64,000 nucleotides of DNA from Tenrec ecaudatus (taxonomy: Eukaryota; Chordata; Mammalia; Afrosoricida; Tenrecidae): positions 11,958,995 to 12,022,994 of the forward strand of contig NC_134541.1 of the NCBI RefSeq assembly GCF_050624435.1, read 5' to 3'. Of the stretch, positions 1 through 11,260 are shown piece after piece. Each line of letters opens with the position of its first letter. Positions within the stretch are counted from its first letter, which is position 1. A program made the translations under genes and the position numbers. The notes beneath the pieces are model-generated. The model saw only the letters and a list, made by a program, of their open reading frames with translations, ran no database searches and was not told the DNA's origin.

Positions 1-1639
1 GTTTCCCTTCACCTACTTTTTTGTTGTCCGTCCCCAAGGGAAGAGGTTAGATGTAGGTCCTTGAGGTCGGTTTCCCCTTTCTACCCCACCCTCCTCCTAC
101 CTTCCTGGCATCACCCCTCTCACCACTGGTCCTGACGGGTTCATCTGTCCTGGATTCCCTGTGTTTCCAGTTCCTGTCTGTACCAGTGTACATCCTCTGA
201 TCTAGCCAGATCTGTAAGGTAGAATTGGGATCATGATCGTGGGGGGAGGAAGCATTTCAGAACTAGAGGAAAGTTGTATGTTTCATCGTTGCTACACTGC
301 ACCCCGACTAGCTCGTCTCCTCCCCACGCGACCCTTCCAACCACTGATCTTAAGCAAGTCTCTATCACCTTTAAGCCTCAGACTCCCTATCTGTAAAATG
401 GACATTAACAACTGCAACTGTGCCAGCATCGCTGAGAGGATCGCGACACTTTCCCTCTGTCGGGAAAGGCAGCTCCTGTTCATGAATGAAGAGCACCTGG
501 CAGAAGACAACTTCAAGCGGCCCAGGACAGGCTGGGGCCTGCGGAAACAGCTCCGCTCTTTTCCTATATTTCTGGCAGAAATGTCCACAAGGAATGACAT
601 GGCCTTTTGATTGATAGCTGAATCAGAGTTCCCCATTCCCACGGCAGAAGTTGGCTGTGACCTGTGGGGTTTAATGAGTGCGGGGCCCTGGATTTCGGGG
701 GCTGGAGCGCACCAGGGTGGATAAGGGAGCCGCTGGCATCATTAAGAGGGGGTGCATTGGCGATCATTATGCACTGGTTGGTTAATTCTTTCAAGATGCT
801 AAACAGTCCTTGAAAGAAGCTGCAGTAATCGACTCTGCTAACTGCCTTCATGGTGCTGTCTGGAGACATCTGCCTGGACAACCTGCTGACACACTTTAAC
901 ACATGTGCACCCTTTCTTTGCTCACTGTGGCCGCTCTCTAGAGCAGGGATGACAGAAATGCCACAAGGAGATGACTGACACGTATTCTCTCCCAGCTTAG
1001 CAGGCAGGCAGGCCGAGCTCAGAGTCCTGGGCCAAGGCTTTCTCTGTGGGTCAGCTCTGAAGGAAAGCCCTGTCTCCTTCAGCATGGATGGACCTGGTGT
1101 TCCCTGGAGGTCAGTGTGTGTCCCGGCACCAATCCCCCCTGGGTCTGGGAGCTTCTCAGCACAGGGACCCCTGGGTCCAAAGGATTTGAGCTGCTCCTGG
1201 CTTTTCATGCTTAGTGGCTGGTTCGAAGGCCCTTCCTCCTCGGCTCCCCTCTCTCTCCTTCCTCTCCAGTGAGACCCAAAGGCATGCAAGCCACACCCCA
1301 GGGAAAACCCCTGACATCGGATCAGGGCTGTGTGCCCCCCCCCCAACCCCCTTACAAGTGACTGGATAAGCTCACGCCAAATAACAGCATTGCATAATGG
1401 CCAAAGCACTAAGACTCATGGCTCAGCCAAGTTGACACATATTTCGAGGGCTGGTGGGACAGGAAAGACACAGTCCATCTGTGACGCAGACGGGTCTTAA
1501 GAATGTGTTCAGGGTGAAGATGCTGCTTGGAGGAGGCTGTGAGGAAGGCAGGGTTGGGAAAGACAGATAGGGAGGTGAGCTGTCCACAAGGGTCCCATCC
1601 AAGCAAGAAAGGAAGAAAGCTGGTGCCCAGGCTGAGCTG

Positions 1640-1745
1640 AGAGTCAGATCACATACCAGCTGTGTGGCTTTGGAGGCGTCACTTTAGCTTTCAGAGCCTC
1701 GACTCTGGCTGTAAATGGGAAGAAGTACCTTCCCTTGGTAAGGGT
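1640..1745 (+). repeat. MIR
   Basis: gagagtcagatcacataccagc and gctgtgtggctttggaggcg, then the tcactttagctttcagagcc / ctgtaaatgggaagaagtac tail match the MIR core and 3' half. Similar weaker MIR scraps lie at 340-415 and 2290-2400. Confidence 0.6.
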
Positions 1746-1774
1746 GTTGCATTGTACAAAGAGAGAGAGAAAAA

Positions 1775-1968
1775 TTGGCTACCAAGTCTATTCTGCTTCA
1801 TGGCAACCTGCTAGGACAGGGTAGAACTGCCCTGTGGGTTTCTAAGACTATAACTCTGTATGGGAGTAGAAAGCTTGGTCTTTCTCCCACAGAGTGGCTA
1901 GTGGTTTCGAACTGCTGACCTTGCAGTTAGCAGCCCAACGCATAACCATCACGCCACCAGGGCTCACC
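1775..1968 (-). mobile_element. AfroSINE
   Basis: Reverse-orientation landmarks in order: ggacagggtagaactgccct, gtttcgaactgctgacctt (box B, reversed) and aaccatcacgccaccagggctc. Type A, with the internal actcccgtaaag-like module. A more diverged SINE-like stretch with ttgactcataatcact follows to about 2070. Confidence 0.8.
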
Positions 1969-3689
1969 ATGGTTGTTGGTAGGTACCGCCAAGTTCAGGT
2001 TGACTCATAATCACTCCGAGTGAGTAGCGCTGCCCCACAGGATTGACTCGATGGCGGTTTTTATGATCAGCGGGTCTTTTCCCCGCATGGAGCTACTGGG
2101 TGGGGTCCAAGGAACAGCCTTTGGATTAGCCATTCCATGCGCAGGCCTCGATGTAAGTACCCAACGTCCCACAGTGGAGAGTGCCTGGCCCTCTGAGCAC
2201 ATTTAGTGAGTGCCAACTGCTACACTGGCCAAACCACACGGACTGAACAGGGAAACCCTGTCCAGGGCAAAATCAGAAAGCCAGGCCCATGGTCCTGGGA
2301 AGCAGGACAAGGACTTTGCTGGGTGGTCTTGGGCAGTATCCTTAACTTCTCTGGGCCTTGGGGGCTTCTTTTTCCCATTGGAGTCAGAAATCTCTAGGAG
2401 GACTGAGTGAGGATGGAAGGGGCCAGTGTCTGGGATATAACAGAGGCTCAGGAAACGACTCTGGCCCCTTCAAGGACGGCTGGACGGCCATGCCTGCTCG
2501 GCTGGCCCAGCTGGCAGACGGCTGCTCCCTGAGGATGTCATGGCTCCTAAAGCCAGCCGTTGATGTGCCGGGAAGGCCTGCGCCCTCCCCCCCCCCCCCC
2601 CGTGTGCTTCATGAACCCCATGCACTGCCCCTCTTGGCCCACCCTGAGCGTCTTTCAACCTGCCTTTCCTCTTGGAAGCCCAACAGGGCTAGGGAGGTGG
2701 TGGGTAGAAGGCTCTCACCGACCCAGGCCTCCGTTTCTCAGGCTGCCGCGCATTCTGGGAACTTTTCCCTCCAGCCTCCTGCTCCTATCCTAGATGCACC
2801 ACCATGAGGACGGACAACCTTCCCAGCCAGCCTCTCTGCGTGGCTCGCTCCTCTCCCTTCCAGTCTATCCGCACCTGCGTCATCTCTGTACAAGTCACAT
2901 GGGCCATGTCACTGATTCACCTGCTCGCATTCGGGAGCGCTGCAGGACCCTGGGGACAGGCCACACTTCAGCACTGCTTCCACGGACTTTACCACACAGC
3001 TGATCGGGGCCGTCCTCTAGGCGTGTCTGGTAGAATCCGAGAAGCAGACCTTAGTGTGCAAAAGGAAACCTGGTCCAGGTGAAGTCACCACAGACACAGA
3101 GCGTGGCCGCCACACACTCGCCCTCTTCGGCATCTGGCCTTGTGGAATTCGTTAATGAGGAACCAGACACTGGGATGGGAGGCTGGCAACCCTGGGAAAC
3201 GTGACCTGGGGCCTTCCTGGGGTCACTTGCGAAACCAAACTGGGTTCCAAAGGAACCGTTGAAAAGCCCCTCCCACTGTCTCGCCCCCCCCCCCACCCCC
3301 CAGTCCTCCCTCTGACTCTAGTTAGCGCTCCTCAACACAAGTGTCTGCCGGCAGCCCCATCCGTTCCTCCTGGGCAGCCTCGCGGTGCCTCCGAATCCTA
3401 CAGCATCCAGCATCGCGGCTCCCACTGTTTCAATCTATCCCTCCTGTCGGGGGCATCAAAGGAGAAAGGCATTCAAATTAAGTGTGATGCGGTAGCTGCT
3501 TCCTGGCTCTGAATCCTACACTCATTCCCTTTGTTGCTTTTCCCTCCTGGGCCCTCTGGGAGGCAGGGAGCTCCCTTGAGGGCTGTCAAAGGTCCAGGAC
3601 TTGCCCCAAAGGGAGCTAGTTCGAGCAGAGGGTTTACAAGCCTCCCTCCAAACGCCTTTTCTCTCGGCGTGTAACCCCACGACCACACA

Positions 3690-4092
3690 GCCGACCCTGA
3701 TGTGTAGCGCAGAGTAGAAATGCCTCTTTGAGATTCTGAGGCTGTAACTCTTTATGGGCGCAGAAAACCTCGCCTTTCTCCCTCGGGGCAGCTGGTGGGT
3801 TCAAACGAGTGACCTTGAGGGTAGCAGCCCCACGTGTAATCTGCCACACCACCAGAGCTGTCCTGAGATGCATCCTCTCAAAACCCAAACCAAACTCACT
3901 GCCAAGGACTCTCTGCAGACTCCTCGTGACCCTGCCGGACAGGAGAGAGCTGCCCCCTTTGAGTTTCTAAGATGGTTAGCTCTTTGCTAGAGAAGAAAGC
4001 TTCGTCTTTCTCCTCAGAGCAGCTCGTGGTTTCAAACCACAGTCCGCAGCCGAACACATAATTACTCCGCCCACCCCCCAGAACTCCAAGGT
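3690..4092 (-). mobile_element. Two tandem AfroSINEs
   Basis: Both in reverse. 3690-3865 carries ctgtaactctttatgggcgc and ttcaaacgagtgaccttgag. 3885-4092 starts aaaccaaactcactgcca and carries gtttcaaaccacagtccg. Each is complete but about 15-20% off the consensus by eye. Confidence 0.75.
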
Positions 4093-5369
4093 ACATCCTA
4101 GCGCAGACACGGCGTCACACTGAAGGGCCCTACCAAGACTGAGGGCCCAACTTGCAGGCAGGAATCATGCTGACAAAGCATTCCCCTTTACTCATCACCG
4201 TCACACCAGGAGGTGAAGGATGGCCGTCCCCTTACTCCAGCAGGCCCAGGTAAGTGGATTCTTTCCCTGAGTACAAACTCGGGTTTGCATCTCCTGACAC
4301 CTACACTCATTCCCATTCTCAGACGCCAGGCAGCGGACCCAAGCCCTCTGCCCTCCACAAGCCTGCAGAGGGTGAACAAAGCACAGGTAAGAAGATTCTC
4401 TGAGGAATGTCCCACCCATCAACAGCAGGACCCTGCTGGTGGCCAGATTAGTGACCGCAATGCCAGAGAAAAGGGACAACGGTGGCGTTTTAATACTCGG
4501 TGCCTCCGTTTGACTCCAGGGTGTCCAGCACTGATTAAAATTAGTTAAAATCACTTACACTGAGCACTTGGTATCTTTTGAAAACATAAGTTGATAAGCA
4601 CATTATCAAATATAAGCACAACAGTGAGCATGAATATAATAGGTGGGTATAAGTATCAAGATGAAAATAGAAGTCTTACGTAAGTTTAATGACAATGATT
4701 GGCAGGAAATGAATAAGGCCTTGTTTTTCTAAATGAAACCCTGGATTTCAAAAAGGAACTTGAAATAAGCAGGCGACTTTTTCCACCCCACCCCTATTTG
4801 GCTCTGTAAGCACAGTCTTGAAGCATGAAAGTGTATCGTGATGTCATAGCTCAGTCCAATCAGGTTGTTGTGCAAATATTCCCCACTGTTAACCGCTTCT
4901 CTGCACCTCCAGATCAGTCAGAGAAATAAACAGGGGAGTTGGTCACAAACTCAAATCTTCCTCTGGGATCATCACATCCAAGTAACGGAAACTTTTAGGA
5001 ACAATTTCATGCATTTCCTCACAGATACTGGAATGTTTCCAAGCTGGACATGTGGCGCATCTGTTTAGGGTCCAGTTTATGGGCCTTTCATTCCCTCGTA
5101 AATAGTCGCTGAATCACTGGTCCCCACTGTGGAGGTCGTTTCCCGCATCTGTGTCCATTTCTTCACCGTCATATTCCTTTCTCACTAAGAGGAGGACCTT
5201 TTGCTGGGACCGTGCTTGCAACGCAAGCTCTGTCATAGGAAAGATAAGCTCTTTCCTTCTCCTGAGGCTAATGGAGATGGAGAGATGCTTAGAAGTAAAG
5301 ACCCTTCACTGGTGCATCGCACGCTCTCGGGATAGCTCCAGGTGGAAAACGACTCGGCTTTCAGATGTC

Positions 5370-5970
5370 ATAAAATACCAAAATCAGGGTACCCCAAAAC
5401 ACACTGGCACAGAGTCGATTCCAATGCTGAGCCCCCTAGAGGACAGAGGAGAACTCCCCCATGAGGGGGCGTGGCCGTCATTTTCACAGAAGTGGCTGCC
5501 ACACCTTTCTCCTGGGGGTGGGGGAGTGGGGGGGCTGCTGCCTCTGACCCACCAACCTTTCAGTGAGCAGCCGAGTGCTTTGATCAGTGACACACAATAT
5601 GGTGTTTTTAAAATAAATAGTATTGTAGGACTTAAACACAGCACGGCATGCCAGAATGCTAAAAAATAAAATAAAACTCACTACCCTCTAAAAACTCACT
5701 GCTATCAAGTTGACGCCAACTCATAACAACCCTATGGGACAGGGTGGACCTGCCCCTGTGGGTTTCCCAGACTGTCACTCTTCATGGGAGCAGAAAGCCT
5801 CGTCTTTCTCCTTCGGAGCAGCTGGTGGTTTCGAACTACTGACCTTGCAGTCAGCAGCCCAACACAAGGGATTCTTTGATCACTGTGCCACTCACTATGG
5901 CCTTTTAAAAATAAACAACATTTCAGTACTTAAAAATAGCCTGGCATTCCAGAATTCTGAAAAAATGAAA
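5370..5970 (-). repeat. Duplicated unit: AfroSINE plus AT-rich flank (two copies)
   Basis: 5370-5675 and 5690-5970 each hold a reverse AfroSINE followed by the same flank: taaaataaatagtattgtag / taaaaataaacaacatttca, then ggcatgccagaatgctaaaa / ggcattccagaattctgaaa. The first SINE is the more decayed. The shared non-SINE flank shows a segmental tandem duplication, not two independent insertions. Confidence 0.65.
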
Positions 5971-6684
5971 ATCCACCACAGTCCTTAGTCCGGTTGCTAG
6001 GAAACCTATGAAGGAGCCCAAAGCTAGGGTGTAGGTAAAAGGCTGCATCTTCAAATGAAATAAGAAAAGCCGGAATCGGCTTTAGCAACCACTGACGAGT
6101 AAGACGGAATGTGAGGTCGTTTTTATTTGTACTTAGGGGGTTGTAGTTCCTTGGGTTGCCTCTTCACTGCGTCGTCGTCCTTTAAGACGTAGTAAAATAC
6201 TCATCATTGCCCATAATGAGGCACGGTGCCTGTTATTCTTCTAAACAGCCTGTTTCCTCTCAAACAGCACATCGATGCTCTCCCCCTTCCCCCGGTAAAT
6301 ACAGACCGCGTGGCTGGGCCTCATCCCCGCAGCCAAGACCGGCTGAATCAGCAGCAAGCGGCCTTGACCAACAGTACTTTGAGGTGCTCGCTCGGTCCAC
6401 GGGTCCAGTAAACTGTGATAACTAAAGCGGAGTCACGGACAGTGCTGGGCAAAGAGGAAAAGCTGAAAGTGCCTTTGGATGACCAGCGGTAGGGCGGCAT
6501 CAGGCACGCCCCTGCTCGAGGGCACTGGAGGGTAAGGCACGCAGGCAGGAGTTGGCACTCGAACGAAGGAAGGCAGGGGCTTGGTCTCCTGACCCATGGT
6601 GTTTTGTAGACTGAGGCCAGCTCTCAGATCGACAATCTTTCTGGAGTGAGGAACCCAAAATAGAGTTTCAAGGACAACGATCCT

Positions 6685-6885
6685 AAAAACTCACTGCCAT
6701 CAAATCCGACGCACAGTGACCCTACAGGCCAGGGTAGAACTGCCCCTGTGAGTTTCCAGACTGCGACTCCTTATGGGGCTAGAAAGCCCCATCTTTCTTC
6801 TGCAGAGTGGCTGGGGGTTCCAAGTGTTTATTGTATGGTTAGCAGCCCAGCACTTAACCCACCAATCTCCAGGGCGCCAGGGCAA
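6685..6885 (-). mobile_element. AfroSINE
   Basis: aaactcactgccatcaaatc, gggtagaactgcccctgtga, atggttagcagcccagcact and a cagggc end in reverse order. Box B region is altered (ggttccaagtgtttattg). Confidence 0.75.
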
Positions 6886-7056
6886 CAACAACCACAAGAA
6901 AGAGAAGATCCCTCAGGGGGGAAGGTGGGGCCCTCCATATTCGATGAATCAACTTTATCCAAGCCTCTGTCTCAGCCCTGAACCCTGAGCCCTGTGGGCC
7001 CGGGGCCACACCAATCACATTAGATAAGAGGGGGAAAAAATCGGAGCTGAGAATTT

Positions 7057-7250
7057 TCACTGCCACCCAATCAAATTAATGCGACCAAATTAATCTCCTA
7101 CTTTTAAGAACTCAACGCTCACCCTATACAAAGTTTCCCAAACTGTAAAACTTTAAGGGAGCAGACACAACCTCGTTTTTCTCCTAAGGAGTAGCAGGTA
7201 GGTTTGAACTACCAACCTTGAGGTCAGCAGCCTAACACGTGCCCGAAAGT
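7057..7250 (-). mobile_element. Diverged AfroSINE
   Basis: Reverse copy with actgtaaaactttaagggag, gtttgaactaccaaccttga and gtcagcagcctaacacgtg. The 3' half is rearranged by a short duplication of ccaaattaat. Confidence 0.6.
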
Positions 7251-7299
7251 GACAGCAGTGCTGTAATTATAGCCATGAACACTTAAAAAGGAGACCCTG

Positions 7300-7378
7300 T
7301 GGACAGTCGTTCAAAGTGATCTATTTATGTGATTGAACTATGGATTGTTATATCTATAAGAGCTCCCAATAAAATGAT
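7300..7378 (+). mobile_element. Short L1-type 3' tail copy
   Basis: Contains tgaactatggattgttatat..aagagctcccaataaaatgatt, the terminal part of the recurring tail. A 28-bp AT-rich direct repeat follows immediately (about 7383-7410 and 7417-7444, ending aagaactacgttct), probably a local slippage duplication. Confidence 0.6.
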
Positions 7379-8424
7379 TAAAAATTAAAAAGAACTACGT
7401 TCTGTGGAACGTAATTAATTAAAAATTAAAAAGAACTACGTTCTACAACCCAGTACAAGGGGACTTCCAAAAGTTTGAAGGAAAATGAAAAAAAAAAGAT
7501 CATGGAATTTCCCCAGGAGTTTTTGGAAGCACCTTCAGCTTCACTGTGTTCAATTTAGAAAGTCAAGCTACTCCATATACAGGGGAAGAAAAAGTCGGAA
7601 AATGTTTTTCTCAAAAATGTCTCAAGAGCTATTAATAATTCTCAACAATGTAAAGTGCAAGATGGTCATCACGGATAAAAATATAGGAAATCTCAGCAAA
7701 GAAATAGATATTTTTCTAAAGGGAATGGGAATTCTAGAGTGGAAAAACTAGACTAAAATAAAAACTGCACCATGTGATGACAGAGAAAGGCTTGTTCGCC
7801 TTGAAGATAAAAGCAATAGAAAGTGGTCACTCTGAAGACCCGAGACACTGAGGGATTCATCTAGTGCACATCCCTCAGAAGAAGGAGAAGCTAGCGAGAA
7901 GTCTGTGAGATCATCCGGGCAACCAGAACCCCAAACCACCCCTACGGCCAGTGGGTCTATTCTGACTCAGGCAGGAGAGTGTATGACAAAAGGTGAATGC
8001 TCTTGTAACCAGGTGACCACTGCGCAAGTACAGTTGTTTGAGGTCTGTCGAAAAGAAATATTCAACTCAAGAAATGTTAGAGAGAGGGGGATGGCAAGTC
8101 CTAGCCACCAATCAGATATCAAACTTGAACTCAAATTCTGCCCTCAAGTCAATTCTGACTCCTACTGACCCTATAGGGCATTGGATATGGACAGTATGCA
8201 TTACATGATGAACAATGATCAAAAGGGAAGTCTCAAACGTGTGACTACAGAGCTTCACGAGGCGATGACACCATGAATCACAACAAGCAATTGTGGTCAC
8301 ACTAAAATACACAGACAACCGGAAACCAGGAGAAAATGTGTGCAAGTAATGTTTCATCTAATAATATAGTTTTAAAAATATATAGGAAAAATAAAGTAGA
8401 TATATTCAGTAGTATAATTAAAAA

Positions 8425-9055
8425 ATAATTGCAGCAAGACATTGACTGGGAGGGGCCAGAAATTCAAGCTAGATTCAGGGGAGGACCTGGAAAGAAAGAT
8501 ATCATGGCTGATGACAGATATCGGAAACAGAGGCCACGGAAAGATGCTTCCTTGCGTTCTAATGACGATGCAAAGGCGTCCAACGGTGTGAATTGTCACA
8601 AAAGATGCATCACGTTGGGAGCAGTGGAGATTCCAAATCACTTAATTGTGCTCATCAGAACCATAGACCATGATACAATCACTGAAAGAGAATAAGGAGA
8701 TCCTGCCTACTTTAAAGTCAGGAATGACATTTATGAAAAAAATAATAATTTATAATTTATCAAAGGGTCGTGAGGGTGGGAGGGGGGAGGGAGGGGAGAA
8801 AAAGAAGAGCAGAAACCAAGGGCTCAAATAGAAAGTAAATGTTTAGAAAATGATGATGGCAACGTCTGTACAGATATGTTTGATACAATTGATGTATGGA
8901 TTGTTATAGGAGCTATAAGAGCCCCAAATAAAACGATTAAATAATAATATAATATAATCAGGAAAAGTTTGCATCAGTGTTACAATATCCTTTCAGCACA
9001 TTTAGTCAATCTGTATGCTAAGCAGTAATCTAAGAATCTGGGATCTATGAAAGCC
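8425..9055 (+). mobile_element. RTE reverse-transcriptase fragment split by an L1 tail
   Basis: 8425-8724 corresponds to the RTE segment between the KAPGIDG region and the YADD box (gaagaccagaaattcaagct-like opening, cacttaattgtgctcat). Homology resumes at about 8959 (gtttgcatcag, tcaatctgtatgctaagcag). The L1 tail in between leaves tcaggaa on both sides. All frames are broken. Confidence 0.65.
8733..8958 (+). mobile_element. 5'-truncated L1-type tail nested in RTE
   Basis: Shows aataataatttataatttat, a G-rich stretch, accaagggctcaaatagaaa, then tgatacaattgatgtatgga and ccaaataaaacgatt. It is flanked by short tcaggaa repeats (8718-8724 and 8958-8964), consistent with target-primed insertion. 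Confidence 0.7.
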
Positions 9056-9104
9056 CATATATGAAGACTTAATAACAACACGTAATATGAAGATGACACA
9101 ACTG

Positions 9105-9622
9105 TGTAAGTCGGGGTTGACTAGAGAAACAAATCTGGAGACATTCATATGTGTATAAGAAAGAGCTTTACATAAAGAGTATTAAGAAAACATCCCAGTC
9201 CAGTACAGACCAAGTCCCTAAGTCCGATACTAGCCCATATGTCTGATACCGGTCTATAAATTCCTCTTCAGACTCACACAACACATGTAATAATGCCGAA
9301 TGCAGGAAGATCATAGGCCGGTGGGTAGAAAGAAAGTCTTGTGGATCCAGTGGCAGTGGAAGCATCTCAGCGCTGGTGTGGGTCTCCACATGACTCCTCC
9401 AGCTCCAGGACGCTGGCTCCATCAGTGTAGCTCCATCTGGCTTATCAACAGGAATGTCTCACAGGGAGAGTGTGTGCCCTGCCTCCAGGGAGAAAGAAGG
9501 GAGTTCCCAGAATCCTCAGGAGACGGCCATGCCCACATGGAGGCCATATTGACTATGACCTGATTGATAGACTAGACTTCATCCCTTTGCTCAAGTTGAC
9601 AAAAGATTATGTAATTGTCACA
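9105..9622 (+). mobile_element. TGTTAGTC-family repeat, copy 1
   Basis: tgtaagtcggggttgactagag, ttcctcttcagactcacaca, aatgcaggaagatcataggc, cttgtggatccagtggcagt, ending attatgtaattgtcaca. Collinear with the copies at 19008 and 23852. Some retroelement-like ORFs here are chance. Confidence 0.7.
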
Positions 9623-10418
9623 ACAACCTTGAACCAAGGAATATTTTTTCCCCTGACAATGCACTTGCTTATTCTTGAAGAGTAACAAGGGCTGTCCCAG
9701 GAGAATTTCAATGGGAAATCCTATGCCATCCACCCTACAGCCCTGACCTTACCGCTTCAGACATGTTTGTGTTGATCCCAAACTCAAAGACCAGTTAAAA
9801 GAACATTGAAAGCACTGACAACGTCCAGAGGACTTGAGTCCCTTAGGATGCCCAAACTGTCGTTTGATGTGGAGGAAATTGAAGAGTACAGAAGTCTTTG
9901 GGGAAGTGTTTTTGCTGATAGTGTTGGGTGCCATCAAGTCAGTTCTGATTCACAGTGACCTTAGGTGCAACAGAACGAACCACTGCCCAGTCCTCCACCA
10001 ACCTCATAGCTGCTCTTATATCTGAGCCAATTGCTGCAATGGCTGCATCCATCCATCTTGCTCAGGGTCTTCCTCGTTTTCACTGCCCCTCTTCTTTACC
10101 AAACATGTTGTCCTTTCCAGGAACTGGTCTCACCTGGTAACATGTCCAAAGTGCGAGAGACAAAATCTCACCATACTTGCTTCCAAAGAGCATTCGGGCT
10201 TGACTTCTTCCAAGACGGATTTGTTGGTTCTTTCGGCAGTCTGTGGAACTTTCAATGTTCTTCCCCAGCACCTCAACTCAGACATACCGGTTCTTCTTCA
10301 GTCTTCCTTATGCAAGGTCCAACTTTCACATGCCTATGAGGGAATGGAAAATACCCTGGCTTGGATCAGGCGCACTTTAGTCTTTAAAAAAAAATGCCCT
10401 TTCTTTTCAACACTTTTT

Positions 10419-10611
10419 AAAAAAGAGATTATTTTACTGGGGGCTCTCACGGCTCTTATAACAATCCATACATCAATTGTACCAAGCATATTTGTGTATC
10501 TGTTGCCATCATTATTTTCTAAACATTTACATTCTATTTGAGCCCTTGGTATCAGCTCCTCTTTTTACCCTCCCTCCCCTCTCCCCTCTTGATAAATTAT
10601 AAATTACTATT
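10419..10611 (-). mobile_element. L1-type 3' tail fused to RNASEH1 retrocopy
   Basis: On the minus strand this reads as the same tail seen at 8733, 29771, 30244 and 36700 (ataatttataaattatcaag, gagctgatacc, ccaataaaatgatt-like end). It continues directly into the RNASEH1 3'UTR at about 10611 with no poly(A) between. The combined insert 10419-11310 is bounded by ttcttttcaacaYttt at 10401-10416 and 11311-11326, a 16-bp target duplication with one mismatch. Confidence 0.75.
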
Positions 10612-10743
10612 AAGGTCTCATTTGGAGGCAACAGTTTAATAAGGACATTGCCATGCGAAAGAGGGAAGAAAAAACTTTGGAATTTGACATCAACAACTAT
10701 AACTCCAAAAGCAAAGGTCAACAACCTCTGATGGAAACGCAGT

Positions 10744-11260
10744 CTATTTTTTAGCTCCTTCTGTGGCCAATCTTCCAGCTTCTTCTTTGCCTTTGATGTC
10801 TCGATGGCTAGGAACGTACTCCCAGTGAATAGCCATGCCGTGGGAGGTTTGATTGATCTTCTGAAAATCACTTCTGTTGGCGACAGCTCTTCCAGAGGCT
10901 GTTTTCCATCCATTTATCAACCCAGTCTGTCGCACCTTCGATGATAAACTTGCTATCAGTTCTATCGATGGGTTTATCTATATTTTGACTTCTTGCTTGT
11001 TCAGTTGCTTTGTGAGCTGCCCTCAGTTCCGCTGTCTGATTGGTCTGTCGACCAGAAACCCTCTCACTTACATTCAGTGGGTGGTTAGGTCCCCAGTAGA
11101 CTCCAGATCCAGCTTGTGCACCGGGTCATCCATTATTGCTGCACCTACCACCAGTATAAACGGTTGGAATGTGTTCTCTGTCCCGGCCTAAGTGTTGCCC
11201 TTGCCGGTCCCTGGAACTCATGTTTGATGTCCCACCAAGGTTAACACTTCCTTCCTCACT
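10744..11260 (-). pseudogene. RNASEH1P: RNASEH1 processed pseudogene (3' part)
   Basis: The minus strand encodes a decayed copy of ribonuclease H1, the enzyme that cuts RNA in RNA:DNA hybrids. Recognisable blocks in order are [54 protein letters not shown] and IHWEYVPSHRDIKGKEEAGR, ending GAKK-stop near the normal C-terminus. Exons that are separate in the real gene are contiguous, so it is a retrocopy. Two of the four catalytic acids are lost (YTDG reads YTGG; GNEEAD reads GKEEAG), and there are stops and frameshifts. The N-terminal hybrid-binding domain is absent. It lies inside the RTE element and is joined to an L1-type tail; both share one target duplication. Confidence 0.82.

Noticed and set aside
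2206-2807. Overlapping ORFs of 60-150 codons on the + strand
   Set aside because: The region is a MIR scrap plus a poly-C tract; no domains, no codon bias, multiple frames open.
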